A stretch of 64,000 nt of DNA from Candidatus Gastranaerophilales bacterium (GTDB lineage Bacteria > Cyanobacteriota > Vampirovibrionia > Gastranaerophilales > Gastranaerophilaceae), in NCBI GenBank assembly GCA_016280955.1, contig JAEEHV010000043.1:1-64000 (forward strand), written 5' to 3'. The translations under genes were made by a program, and so were the position numbers. The notes below the pieces were generated by a model, which saw only the letters and a list, made by a program, of their open reading frames with translations, was not told where the DNA came from and made no database searches. Of this stretch, positions 9,580 through 21,642 are shown piece by piece. Positions within the stretch are counted from its first letter, which is position 1. Each line of letters starts with the position of its first letter.

Positions 9580-10524
9580 TTACTTATCCTTTAATTCAAT
9601 TTTTCTGACTCTTGTTTGGATATCTTCTATCAGTTTGCGGTTAATGGAGAGAAGTTCTCCCATTATGGCTATTATTACAAGCTGAACTGATGAAATCAGA
9701 ATTATTGATGAAAGAATCAGTGATTGGATGTGTCCGTTACCATTTCCCGTCAGATAAAAGTATAAAAACCTTCCGCCAAGTCCAAGCCCCATGATGCCTG
9801 CCAGTATGGCGAGAATCATAAAAAATCTGAACGGACGATAAATGATAAACATTCTGATTGTAGTTTTCATAGATTTAAAAATATAGTCAAAAATATTTTT
9901 AACAAGTCTTGATTTTCTTGTGTTGGGATTAACTCTTATCGGCACTGATGTTACACGTAAATCTTTTGCACCTGCCTGAACGAGAGTTTCCATTGTGTAT
10001 GTATAATTATCAAAAATATTTAAACGAAATGCAGCCTCTTTTGTAAAAGCTCTAAAACCGCTCGGTGCATCATCAACACGGGTTGAAGATAGCAGTCTTA
10101 AAACTGCTGAACCCAGTTTTTGAAGAAGTTTTTTTAATAAAGAAAAATCCTTAATAGAAAAAATATCTCTTGCACCTATTACAATATCAGCTTCATGATT
10201 TAGTATAGGTTTTACAAGGTTTTCGATATCTTTTGCACAATACTGATTATCGGCATCAGTGTTAACTATAATATCCGCTCCGAGTTTTAAACACTCCTGA
10301 AGTCCGGTACGGAAAGCATTTGCAAGACCTTTATTCGGCTTGATATTTATTACATTTGCACCCCAATCCATTGCAATCTGTTCTGTATTATCTGTTGAAC
10401 CGTCATTTATTACCAAAACTTCAAGAGCATCTATACCCTCAACAGTTTTCGGCAAATCATTGAGTGTGGTTAATAAGTTCTCTTCTTCGTTAAAACAAGG
10501 TATTTGAATAATAAGCTTTGTCAT
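9580..10524 (-). CDS. Family 2 glycosyltransferase (polyprenyl-phosphate sugar transferase type) with C-terminal TMs
   Basis: MTKLIIQIPCFNEEENLLTTLNDLPK...VLVINDGSTDNTEQIA...VNTDADNQY. Start trimmed from the track's 10674 to the Met before the GT-A core, which clears the divergent gene. Confidence 0.88.
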   Translation of the reverse strand: MTKLIIQIPCFNEEENLLTTLNDLPKTVEGIDALEVLVINDGSTDNTEQIAMDWGANVINIKPNKGLANAFRTGLQECLKLGADIIVNTDADNQYCAKDIENLVKPILNHEADIVIGARDIFSIKDFSLLKKLLQKLGSAVLRLLSSTRVDDAPSGFRAFTKEAAFRLNIFDNYTYTMETLVQAGAKDLRVTSVPIRVNPNTRKSRLVKNIFDYIFKSMKTTIRMFIIYRPFRFFMILAILAGIMGLGLGGRFLYFYLTGNGNGHIQSLILSSIILISSVQLVIIAIMGELLSINRKLIEDIQTRVRKIELKDK

Positions 10525-10570
10525 GTAAAATATTATATATAAAGTTTGGCTGTGGTGCAAGGGAGAGAAA

Positions 10571-12034
10571 ATGCCGTTTATAATTCTGCTGGGACTTGTA
10601 TTAAGATTAACATACATAATAAAACCTGAAGGTTTGTGGAATGACGAATATGTAAGCTGGATGATTGCAAACACTCCTTTTTTTGAAGGTTTTTGGAATG
10701 GAATTGTTAAACAATGTCACATGCCGTTATATTACTTGTATTTAAAACCTTTTTCGCACTGTTCCGATTTTATATTACGTCTGACATCAGTAATTCCGGG
10801 AGTTTTGGCAATTCCGGCAATGTATTTTGCCGGTAAAGAATATTCTAAAAAAACAGGCTATTTTGCTGCAATAGCCACTTCTGTTCTTTCTTTTGTCATA
10901 TATTATTCTCAGGAAGTCAGGTTTTATTCGCTTCTGTTCCTTTTATCTGCTCTGCTGTTACTGTTTACGATAAGAGCAATTAAAGAACCTTCAAAAAAGA
11001 ATCTGGTTATATTTAATATTTTAAGCATTACTGTTATTTTCACACATGTTTTAGGATTTATTTTTGTTTTCTTTAACTATTTGTATTTCATCTACAAACA
11101 AAAATTATTCTCTAAATGCTCCCGCAAACAAATTTTAACAGGGCTTTTATTAACAATTGCCGTATTGTTTATTTTATTTTATTTAGGCTCAAATATACTT
11201 TGGCAGAGGTCGTTTTCCCAATGGTGGGGAACGTTTGGTTACACAAATATTTTGTTTTTATTCAGTGATTTCTTTTCTCCGATTTTAACAAATAATATAA
11301 ATGCACAGCCTGTTTTCTTTTATAACAGCAACATCACATTCTGGCTGTTGATTCCGACGCTTATTGCAGTTTTCTGTATGATTTTTGGAATTAAAAATAA
11401 CAAAGGCTTCACTGCTGTTTCATTCTTAACCGTAATAACTCTTGCCATATTGGCAAAATTTGGCTTAATCGTATTTATCACAAAATATTCTATTGAAGTT
11501 CTTCCCGTTTTTATAATAATTATGGTGTGTGGTGCTGCACGACTTAAAAGAACGGGGCTGATTCTTTTTATTCTTTTTGTAACACTTCATTTATTATCTT
11601 TCTTTTCTCCATATTACGTTACTAAAATCATGAGGCACGAAGGGAATCGAATTGTTGGTGAAATACTTAACGCAAGAAAACCTCAGAATGCAATTTTTAC
11701 TTATTATGCACCGGATAGGTTTTTAAGATACACAGATTTAAACGGAATAAAAACTTATGACATTAGTAAAACATACCGCTTTAAATATGCCGAAAAACCC
11801 GAACAGATATTTGATGAAATTCCAAAAAACCAAACAGTTTCATTAATTATTCTGAATACGGTAAGTTTTTATCCTGAAGATGAAATAAACAATAATAAAG
11901 ATATTCCTGAAATGTTCAAAACATATTCTCATATAAAAAACAAACTGTATGACACAATAGAAAACAGGAATTATGGTATTTTGTACTCCGATAATATAGG
12001 CGGATGGACAGTTTTAACATTTAAAACAAAATAG
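10571..12034 (+). CDS. ArnT/PMT-type (GT39/GT83-like) membrane glycosyltransferase
   Basis: Multi-TM protein with LRLTYIIKPEGLWNDEYVSW (acidic first-loop motif) and YSQEVRFYSLLFLLSAL. Confidence 0.75.
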   Translation: MPFIILLGLVLRLTYIIKPEGLWNDEYVSWMIANTPFFEGFWNGIVKQCHMPLYYLYLKPFSHCSDFILRLTSVIPGVLAIPAMYFAGKEYSKKTGYFAAIATSVLSFVIYYSQEVRFYSLLFLLSALLLLFTIRAIKEPSKKNLVIFNILSITVIFTHVLGFIFVFFNYLYFIYKQKLFSKCSRKQILTGLLLTIAVLFILFYLGSNILWQRSFSQWWGTFGYTNILFLFSDFFSPILTNNINAQPVFFYNSNITFWLLIPTLIAVFCMIFGIKNNKGFTAVSFLTVITLAILAKFGLIVFITKYSIEVLPVFIIIMVCGAARLKRTGLILFILFVTLHLLSFFSPYYVTKIMRHEGNRIVGEILNARKPQNAIFTYYAPDRFLRYTDLNGIKTYDISKTYRFKYAEKPEQIFDEIPKNQTVSLIILNTVSFYPEDEINNNKDIPEMFKTYSHIKNKLYDTIENRNYGILYSDNIGGWTVLTFKTK

Positions 12035-12066
12035 AAAACCATAAATTTTTATACTAAAATTTTGTT

Positions 12067-13236
12067 ATGAACATTACTGTAAATCAAACAAAAAAAGCTA
12101 TAGTCTGGTTATGTGCTGCACACCTTGTATGCGATATATATACGGGCTTTTTAAACCCTATTATGCCGTTTATTGCATCAAAGCTGGGATTTTCGATGGC
12201 TGTTGCCGCAGTTATTATAAGTATTGCTCACATTTGTTCTTCCATGCTTCAGCCGCTTTTTGGTTTTTTTGCAGATAATATTATAAAAAGATTTTTTATA
12301 TTTTGGGGGTTAATACTTGTTTCGATATTTATTCCGCTTGCACCTAATGCACCAAATATACCTTTTCTCATACTTTTCATGGTACTCGGAAGTTTGGGCG
12401 GAAGTTTTTTTCACCCACAAGGCATAGGATTTGTAAATATTTTTTCCGGCAAAAATACTTCTGACAACATGGGAACTTTTATAAGCATGGGTTCGGTAGG
12501 TTTTGCTTTCGGACCTCTCGTAGCAGCACTTATTACACAAGTCATGGGGTTAGGAATGATATCCCGAACATCATTCGTCGGATTGATACTTGCAGCATCA
12601 ATGTTTTTGTTTGTGCCTAAACTTTCGGTTATTGAAAAGAAACCCGAACATAACAAATTTACCGAATCGTTTAAAGAAATATTCAGTTCTAATCAAATGA
12701 ATCTGCTTATGCTTGTTGCAATGATGAAATCTCTTGTTGCAAACAGCTGCGGTATCTTATTACCATTTTTGTGGAAAAATATGGGACATTCACCTTTCTA
12801 TATAGGATTTGCTCTGTTTTTATTCATATTTGCCGGAGCAATAGGTTCTTTTGTAAGTCCGAAAGTTGAAAGAAGATTCGGTTCTAAGCCGGTAATATAT
12901 TTTTCAATGTGTGCATCATTTCCGATGATGATTCTGTTTGCAATGACATATAAAACATTTCCTGTTCTTTCAATGATTTTATACGGAATAATAGGATTTA
13001 CAACAATGCTTGCACAGCCTGTTATCATGGTTTGGGCACAGAGAACACTGCCGAAATACAAAAGTATCGTTGCCGGATTTATTAACGGTTTTTGCTGGGG
13101 TACGGTCGCACTTTGTATGTCATTCCTTGGTGCCGTTGCTCAAAAATTCGGTATTATACAAGTTTTGGTGGTATTAAGCATGATTCCGATTTTTGCTTCG
13201 TTTAGTGTTAAAAGTTTAAACGAAAATTCACAGTAA
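12067..13236 (+). CDS. MFS transporter (fosmidomycin-resistance-like)
   Basis: About 12 TMs; DIYTGFLNPIMPFIASKLGFSM...SSMLQPLFGFFAD...GSFFHPQGIGFV resembles Fsr-type MFS. Confidence 0.8.
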   Translation: MNITVNQTKKAIVWLCAAHLVCDIYTGFLNPIMPFIASKLGFSMAVAAVIISIAHICSSMLQPLFGFFADNIIKRFFIFWGLILVSIFIPLAPNAPNIPFLILFMVLGSLGGSFFHPQGIGFVNIFSGKNTSDNMGTFISMGSVGFAFGPLVAALITQVMGLGMISRTSFVGLILAASMFLFVPKLSVIEKKPEHNKFTESFKEIFSSNQMNLLMLVAMMKSLVANSCGILLPFLWKNMGHSPFYIGFALFLFIFAGAIGSFVSPKVERRFGSKPVIYFSMCASFPMMILFAMTYKTFPVLSMILYGIIGFTTMLAQPVIMVWAQRTLPKYKSIVAGFINGFCWGTVALCMSFLGAVAQKFGIIQVLVVLSMIPIFASFSVKSLNENSQ

Positions 13237-13322
13237 GCAGCTTTTCTGTTTTTAATTTTACAGAATCTGTTTTACTTTAGCCCTATTTGTAATACAATAA
13301 AAGAAAACAGAGAGGTATAAAT

Positions 13323-15806
13323 ATGCAGGTTTCATTAAACTGGTTGAATGAATTAGTTGATTTAAAAGATATAAGTGTCGAACAGATTGCTCATGAGCTT
13401 ACTATGAGTGGTTTGGAGGTTGAAGAAATTGAGGAAGTAAAACCTCAGTTTACAAATATAATTACCGCAAGAATAGAAAAAATAGATGCACATCCAAATT
13501 CTGACAGATTACATTTGGTTACCGTTAATACGGGTAATGCATTAAAAACAGTCGTATGCGGCGGTCAAAATATTGCAGTAGGACAAATAATTCCTTATGC
13601 ATCAGTCGGAAGCAAAGTACTTGACAGAAAAACAGGCGAACAGTTTGAACTCACACCTGCAGTTATCAGAGGTGTTGAATCTCAGGGTATGCTCTGTTCT
13701 GATGATGAACTCGGCGTTGCTGACAGAAATTATCAGGAAGAAGACGGAATCTTAATTCTTAACAGAATATTTCCTAACGTCGGAATTGGTGTTGATGTAG
13801 AAAATGTTTTAGGTTTTGAAAAAGATTATATTTTACATACAGCTCCAACGGCAAACAGAGGTGATCAAATGTCTGTTATCGGTATTGCAAGAGAATTGAG
13901 TGCATTATTTGACAGACCTATGACAGCCCCTACCACTACCCTCCCCGGTGGAGAGGGAGAAACACCCGACTTTAAAGTCGAAATAAAAGATTATGATGTT
14001 TGTAAATATTATTCAATCGGTATTTTAAAAGGTATAAATATTAAATCCTCTCCTGATTGGATGCAAAAAAGATTAGTTGCATCAGGTATCAGAGCAATAA
14101 ATAATGTTGTTGATATTACAAACTACGTTATGTTAGAATATGGCACTCCGCTTCATGCATTTGATTATGATAAATTAAACGGTTATTTGTGCGTAAGACG
14201 TGCTGAAGAAGGCGAAAAAATTATCACTCTTGATGAAGTTGAAAGAACAATGACAAGAGATACAGTTGTTATAGCTACGGAAAAAGAAGCTGTCTGCCTT
14301 GGCGGTGTTTTTGGAGGACACAATTCGGAAATAGATGAAAACTCAAAAAATCTGGCTCTTGAAGCAGCATACTTCACAGCTCAATCCAACAGAAAAAGTT
14401 CAAGAAGTGTCGGTTATAAATCTGATGCATGCTCAAGATTTGAAAGAGGAATTGATATTAAAGCCGTCCACAAAGGTCTTATGAGAGCAGTCGAGCTTCT
14501 GATAAAATATGCGGATGCCAAATTTGAAGGCTATGTTGAAACAGGTGATGACAAACCGGAACCCGTTACCATAACTTTAAGATTCCCGCAAATAAAGAGA
14601 ATTTTGGGCTGTGACATAGATGCAGAAAAAGCATTAACAATATTGGAAAGACTGGGCTTCACAATACTGGGTAAAAACGAAGTTGCCTGCAGAGTTGAAG
14701 TTCCTTCGTTCCGTGCGGATGATGTAACAAGAGAAGTTGATTTGATTGAAGAAATTGCAAGAATTAACGGATACGACAAAATTACACCTACTTTACCGAA
14801 CAGAGCCGGTACGGCAGAAATATCATCGGCAGAAAGAGTTATTGAAAAAATTCACTCACTCATGAGAAGTGCAGGACTTAATGAACTTCAGACATCATCA
14901 CTTATCGGTGAGCCGTTATTAAAACAATTTAACATGACTTTTGATAAAGAAAAGGCTATATATGTTGAAAATCCGGCATCCGAAGATTGCACAATGTTAA
15001 GACAAACTCTTATGGCAAGTCTTTTAAATATTGTAAAATACAATTACGATAACGGACAAAAAGATTTTTGGGGCTATGAAATCGGAAGAAGTTACCTGAA
15101 AACAGGAGAAACTGACGAGAAAAATTCCGGTGTAAAAGAAACCTTAACCCTTGCCGGCATAATTACCGGTAATGTTCAAAACTCATTATGGCAGCCCTCA
15201 GGAGAAGTCGATTTCTACACAGTTAAAGGTATTGTAGACAAAGTTCTTGAAGAGTTAGGACTTTCAAAAAGAATAAAATATGCTCTGCTTGCAGATTCAC
15301 CTCTCGCAGATTCTCACGGCTGTTTACATCCATACAAAACTGCCGTATTAACTCTGCTTGGGAAACAACCGGCTGTTGTCGGATATTATGGCGAGGTTCA
15401 TCCTGAAGTCAGAAGTAAATTAAAACTCAATCAAAATGCATTTTTATTTAAACTTGATTTAAATATGATAATAGAAGCCTTTAACGAATCAGTACCCAGA
15501 TTCAAAAAATTACCGCAATTCCCTGAAGTTCAGAGAGATTTGGCTGTAATTATCCCTGAAAAAACTTCCTGGGATGAACTTGAAAAAATAATCAAAAAAG
15601 GAATCGCAAATAATATATTCAACGGATGCGAAGTTTTTGATGTTTATCAGGGAGAACACGTACAGGAAGGCTTTAAGTCAATGGCATTCAGAATAAAAAT
15701 GCAGGATGCAAATGCAACAATGACTGATGATATTATTGAAGCACAAATGGCAAATGTTCGTGCCACATTAAAAAAAGCTTTGCCTGAATTAAGTTTCAGA
15801 GAATAA
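13323..15806 (+). CDS. pheT: Phenylalanyl-tRNA synthetase beta subunit
   Basis: tRNA-binding domain, B3/B4, B5 and C-terminal FDX-ACB domain (FPEVQRDLAVIIPE). pheS is not adjacent. Confidence 0.97.
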   Translation: MQVSLNWLNELVDLKDISVEQIAHELTMSGLEVEEIEEVKPQFTNIITARIEKIDAHPNSDRLHLVTVNTGNALKTVVCGGQNIAVGQIIPYASVGSKVLDRKTGEQFELTPAVIRGVESQGMLCSDDELGVADRNYQEEDGILILNRIFPNVGIGVDVENVLGFEKDYILHTAPTANRGDQMSVIGIARELSALFDRPMTAPTTTLPGGEGETPDFKVEIKDYDVCKYYSIGILKGINIKSSPDWMQKRLVASGIRAINNVVDITNYVMLEYGTPLHAFDYDKLNGYLCVRRAEEGEKIITLDEVERTMTRDTVVIATEKEAVCLGGVFGGHNSEIDENSKNLALEAAYFTAQSNRKSSRSVGYKSDACSRFERGIDIKAVHKGLMRAVELLIKYADAKFEGYVETGDDKPEPVTITLRFPQIKRILGCDIDAEKALTILERLGFTILGKNEVACRVEVPSFRADDVTREVDLIEEIARINGYDKITPTLPNRAGTAEISSAERVIEKIHSLMRSAGLNELQTSSLIGEPLLKQFNMTFDKEKAIYVENPASEDCTMLRQTLMASLLNIVKYNYDNGQKDFWGYEIGRSYLKTGETDEKNSGVKETLTLAGIITGNVQNSLWQPSGEVDFYTVKGIVDKVLEELGLSKRIKYALLADSPLADSHGCLHPYKTAVLTLLGKQPAVVGYYGEVHPEVRSKLKLNQNAFLFKLDLNMIIEAFNESVPRFKKLPQFPEVQRDLAVIIPEKTSWDELEKIIKKGIANNIFNGCEVFDVYQGEHVQEGFKSMAFRIKMQDANATMTDDIIEAQMANVRATLKKALPELSFRE

Positions 15807-15858
15807 TATAATTTAAAGATTAATCATACTAATAATAATTTGGGAAGGATTTTTTACA

Positions 15859-16272
15859 ATGAATGTAAGAGCAATTAAAACTGCTGAATCTCAGAATGCA
15901 GTAAATGAAATAAAAATGATTACAAAAAGGGAAGTCGTTAATATTTCGACAAAGGTACCAAAAGAACTCGTTCAGATACGTATGTACATGCAATCGGATG
16001 AATATATTAAGGACACCAGAAACAGAATGTTTTATAACATCGTTAATGACATGATGAATTGCAGAGATAATATAGTAAACGAAATAAATGATATTAACAC
16101 AGTACTAAAAGGACAGGCTGTTCAGGGAATCAACGGTTTTTTGAGATTGCAAAAAGAAATTGCAAAAGATTTTAACATCAACTTTGATAATGAACCGACT
16201 ATTCATACAATGTTCCAAAGCAAATATAAACAACTCAAAGACTCTATCCATGAATTAGTAAATCATTATTAA
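15859..16272 (+). CDS. Hypothetical protein
   Basis: 137 aa ORF; no family recognised. Confidence 0.6.
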   Translation: MNVRAIKTAESQNAVNEIKMITKREVVNISTKVPKELVQIRMYMQSDEYIKDTRNRMFYNIVNDMMNCRDNIVNEINDINTVLKGQAVQGINGFLRLQKEIAKDFNINFDNEPTIHTMFQSKYKQLKDSIHELVNHY

Positions 16273-16287
16273 TAAAACAGGCAGCAT

Positions 16288-16893
16288 TTACAAAAACTGA
16301 TTGTGTTCCCGTTCCCACTTAACATCAGTTGTTTTACCATGTCCGGGATATATTTCTGTATCATCCGGTAATGTAAAAATTTTATTTTCGATGCTTTCTA
16401 CTATTTGGTCGAAATCACCGCCCTCAAGGTCGCATCTTCCTACTGACTCCCTGAAAATAGTATCGCCGGAAAACAGTTTTCCGTCTGCATAATAACAAAC
16501 TCCGCCCGGTGTATGTCCCGGAGTATGAATAACTTTAATCTCAGTTTCACCAAGCTTTATAATATCACCGTCATTAACATAGATATCTACATTTGGAATT
16601 GTTATATCAGGAATTCCAAACATCGGCAAATACTGATTTGCTTTTTTTAATTCGTTCAAATCAGCATTATGCATTACAATTTTGGCATTTGTTGGTCTTA
16701 TGCCTGCGACATGATCAAAATGACCGTGCGTTAAAAGAATGTACTTTAATTCCGCACCGATATCTTTTATTGTTTTTGCAATTTCAGTATCAACACTTGA
16801 ACAATCAACCAATGCAGCTTCTTTTGTTTTTTCATCAATAATAAGATAATTATTATTGTCTATTGGCGGTTCCCGAAAAATTTTTACAATCAT
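16288..16893 (-). CDS. MBL-fold hydrolase (glyoxalase II-like)
   Basis: LLTHGHFDHVAG, HTPGHTPGGVCYY, SGDTIFRESVGRCDLEGGD, YPGHGKTT. Start set to MIVKIF. Confidence 0.92.
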   Translation of the reverse strand: MIVKIFREPPIDNNNYLIIDEKTKEAALVDCSSVDTEIAKTIKDIGAELKYILLTHGHFDHVAGIRPTNAKIVMHNADLNELKKANQYLPMFGIPDITIPNVDIYVNDGDIIKLGETEIKVIHTPGHTPGGVCYYADGKLFSGDTIFRESVGRCDLEGGDFDQIVESIENKIFTLPDDTEIYPGHGKTTDVKWEREHNQFL

Positions 16894-16965
16894 AAATCTA
16901 TAATATCGCAAAAATTTGCTAATTCCAATTTATATATGATAGAATAAACAAAAAAGGGAGTTTAT

Positions 16966-17568
16966 ATGGATACAAAAGCATTGTTTAATATAGGATATGG
17001 GCTTTATGTTCTTACCGCAAATGAAGGAACTAAGGATAACGGATGTATTATTAATACCGTTATGCAGGTAACTTCAAATCCGCTGCAGGTTTCAATTACT
17101 GTTAACAAACAGAATTATACAACCGCTATGATTCAAAGAACAAAAAAGTTTAACGTTTCAATGCTAACAGAAAAAACAGATTTTGAAACTTTCAAACACT
17201 TCGGATATCAATCGGGAGCAACTTGTAATAAATTCGAAAATTATAATGACACAAAAAGAAGCCCTAACGGAGTATTATACTTAACAAAAAACACAAATGC
17301 ATTCCTTTCGGGTTATGTAAAACAGGAACTTGATTTGGGTTCGCATATATTGTTTATCGGACAGCTCGTTGCTGCGGAAGTTTTGAGTGAAGAACCAAGT
17401 GTAAGTTACGCATATTACCAAAAAAATATAAAACCAAAGCCGCAGGAAACTAAAAAATCAGGCTGGCGATGCAAAATATGCGGATATATATATGAAGGTG
17501 AAACATTACCTGATGATTATATCTGTCCTTTGTGCAAACACGGTGCCGTTGATTTTGAAAAAATATAA
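16966..17568 (+). CDS. Flavin reductase-like protein fused to rubredoxin (high-molecular-weight rubredoxin)
   Basis: N-term FMN-binding flavin reductase domain; C-term rubredoxin WRCKICGYIYEGETLPDDYICPLCKHGAVDFEKI. Confidence 0.92.
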   Translation: MDTKALFNIGYGLYVLTANEGTKDNGCIINTVMQVTSNPLQVSITVNKQNYTTAMIQRTKKFNVSMLTEKTDFETFKHFGYQSGATCNKFENYNDTKRSPNGVLYLTKNTNAFLSGYVKQELDLGSHILFIGQLVAAEVLSEEPSVSYAYYQKNIKPKPQETKKSGWRCKICGYIYEGETLPDDYICPLCKHGAVDFEKI

Positions 17569-17571
17569 TAA

Positions 17572-18063
17572 CTAATGAATTGTGTGTTTTATTTGAAGAT
17601 GTTTTTTTAATTTGGACGTTTCATCAGAAATACACTTTTCAACATACCTGTACGGTTTTTGCACTTCAAAAATTCCGACATTTACATTTTCATCCATTGC
17701 AATCAAAGCTTTAGGACTGATTAATTGTCTTTCTCTTTGAGTTGACTTTATAGTGTTTGATATCTGATCAACGGAATGTGTCAGTATGTAAGTGCTATTT
17801 GGGACTATACCCACACCAAGCGGAAATTTTTCATCTGAGCAATAAAAACACTGTTCCGCAATGACTTTACATTCATAAAAAAGTCTTTTTAATCCTTCGC
17901 CAAAAATTTCTCTGATATATGCAGAAGCCCCATTTTGCTCCATTTTTATCTGCCTGCCGAGATACAAACCTTCTCTGGTATAAAAATGCCAAACATTACC
18001 ATTTCGTTTGGGAATTGCTCTGTTTGCCGTTAAAATTGCTGCGATTGGTGATATCTTTGTCAT
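17572..18063 (-). CDS. Hypothetical protein
   Basis: 163 aa ORF immediately downstream of a similarly organised ORF. Confidence 0.6.
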   Translation of the reverse strand: MTKISPIAAILTANRAIPKRNGNVWHFYTREGLYLGRQIKMEQNGASAYIREIFGEGLKRLFYECKVIAEQCFYCSDEKFPLGVGIVPNSTYILTHSVDQISNTIKSTQRERQLISPKALIAMDENVNVGIFEVQKPYRYVEKCISDETSKLKKHLQIKHTIH

Positions 18064-18064
18064 T

Positions 18065-18619
18065 TTATTTTTCCTTTATAATCGGCTTTGTTTTATTTAT
18101 AGAATACTGCGGATAATACAAATGAGCTTTAAATTCATACCTGAATGGCTTATTTATCTTATATACAGGATAGTCCTCCGGAACATTATCCCCGAGTTTC
18201 TTTCTTTCAGCTTGAAGTTCTTCTGAATCTTTCAATTTTTCTATATACCTGTCAGATGCAAGCCCACGAGTAACAGTATCTTTTTGTATTGTATTATGCT
18301 CAAAATCTTTGATAGTTTTTTCAATTTCTATTTTAACCGGCATAAATCTGCGCTGCGGCAAAAAATATTTTACTAATTTTTCAATTATTATATTTTGCGA
18401 CAAAAATGGAATTTGCTCATCAGGTTTATACAAATCAATATTAATATATTTATACCCATGCAAAGTATTTTCGCCCTTCCTCAGAAGTCCCAACACTTGA
18501 TTTTCAGCATTTCTGAATTCTACATCACAAAATTCTGACGGGTTTTTGTATGCTTTAGCTTTATTTTCAATTAAATATTTTGCAACAGGCGAATGTTTGA
18601 TTGGCGATACACTTGGCAT
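18065..18619 (-). CDS. Hypothetical protein
   Basis: 184 aa ORF; 'xSPI' N-terminus and 'KPFRYE' motif resemble the neighbouring ORF. Confidence 0.6.
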   Translation of the reverse strand: MPSVSPIKHSPVAKYLIENKAKAYKNPSEFCDVEFRNAENQVLGLLRKGENTLHGYKYINIDLYKPDEQIPFLSQNIIIEKLVKYFLPQRRFMPVKIEIEKTIKDFEHNTIQKDTVTRGLASDRYIEKLKDSEELQAERKKLGDNVPEDYPVYKINKPFRYEFKAHLYYPQYSINKTKPIIKEK

Positions 18620-18630
18620 TTATATATATC

Positions 18631-19110
18631 CTATTTCGTTTCCGCTTTTTCTGCTGTCTTATTATTAGCATTAGAGTTTGATACCGGCTTTATGTCCTTT
18701 ATATCAACTCCCGGAATATTCATTTCTGAAAGGTTTTTAATTCTCAGTTCAGCTTCATGAGCTTTCATCATACTTTTTAAAAAAGCATCGTCCTTAATCT
18801 GCTTCTTCATATCTGCAAAAACAGACCTTAATTCTTCTTCACTCAGTCCTTCTGAAGATTTCATACAAACAACAAGTTTGTCTTTTCTGAATGTAAAATA
18901 TGAAGCGGCAATGATACCCCATAAAAGAATACCCTGAAAAATACCAATCTGCGGAATCTGAATCCAATGAGAAGCCGCAAAATTCCATAATTTCATACAG
19001 CTCCAGCCGGGAAACCACCCGAAACCTGCAGCAAAACAGCAGCCCATAAATACTAAATATAAAATTCCTCTGAAACCTTTAACCTGAATTATATTAATAT
19101 TTTTTTTCAT
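18631..19110 (-). CDS. Hypothetical membrane protein
   Basis: 159 aa, hydrophobic N-terminal half; tight operon spacing with ligA. Confidence 0.6.
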   Translation of the reverse strand: MKKNINIIQVKGFRGILYLVFMGCCFAAGFGWFPGWSCMKLWNFAASHWIQIPQIGIFQGILLWGIIAASYFTFRKDKLVVCMKSSEGLSEEELRSVFADMKKQIKDDAFLKSMMKAHEAELRIKNLSEMNIPGVDIKDIKPVSNSNANNKTAEKAETK

Positions 19111-19117
19111 ATTTAAC

Positions 19118-21112
<1,995 letters not shown>

Positions 21113-21154
21113 TTATCTGATTGATTGTTAAAACGAAATTCCGCCGTCCTGATT

Positions 21155-21403
21155 CTATATTACAACATTAAGCTTCTGTCTTGCATCCGCACTTTGTTTT
21201 ATTGCATTATTTTGCTCTGCAATTTCAGTTTCCAGCTTTTGCCTGACCTTTGCCGCCGAATTTATCCTTTGCATAATCAAATCAGGATTATAAATTTCCT
21301 TTGGATTCAAAATTCGCCTTTCCGCACACTCCATACAGCTTAATATTTGTGTCTGTACTACAGATTTGGACGGATATCCGTTATTTCTGATAACAAAAGC
21401 CAT
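21155..21403 (-). CDS. Hypothetical small protein
   Basis: 82 aa ORF with good operon context. Confidence 0.5.
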   Translation of the reverse strand: MAFVIRNNGYPSKSVVQTQILSCMECAERRILNPKEIYNPDLIMQRINSAAKVRQKLETEIAEQNNAIKQSADARQKLNVVI

Positions 21404-21418
21404 ACTAACTCCTTTTAA

Positions 21419-21640
21419 CTAAAAAATATTAAAAAACTGACTTCTGAAAGCAAGAGACTGCTCTGTTGTTAACAAAGCAGAATCGGACTTCTTATGATTT
21501 ACTTTATTCAGCTGCAGCAAATCCTGCATATCTTTTAAAATGTTCTCTCTTATAACTAATTTACCGGATTTATATACTCTGTTATGTACAGCCGGATTTG
21601 TTCTGACCATAACCTCTATTTTATTTACCATACGTGCCAT
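21419..21640 (-). CDS. Hypothetical small protein
   Basis: 73 aa ORF, close to the upstream O-antigen-ligase-like gene. Confidence 0.45.
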   Translation of the reverse strand: MARMVNKIEVMVRTNPAVHNRVYKSGKLVIRENILKDMQDLLQLNKVNHKKSDSALLTTEQSLAFRSQFFNIF

Positions 21641-21642
21641 AA

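Noticed and set aside
9951-9975. TTATCGGC inside the GT2 gene (also near 10251 and 23431) as a minus-strand sigma-28 element
   Set aside because: Flanking bases at the -35 position do not match AAACTTTA; all lie inside coding sequence.
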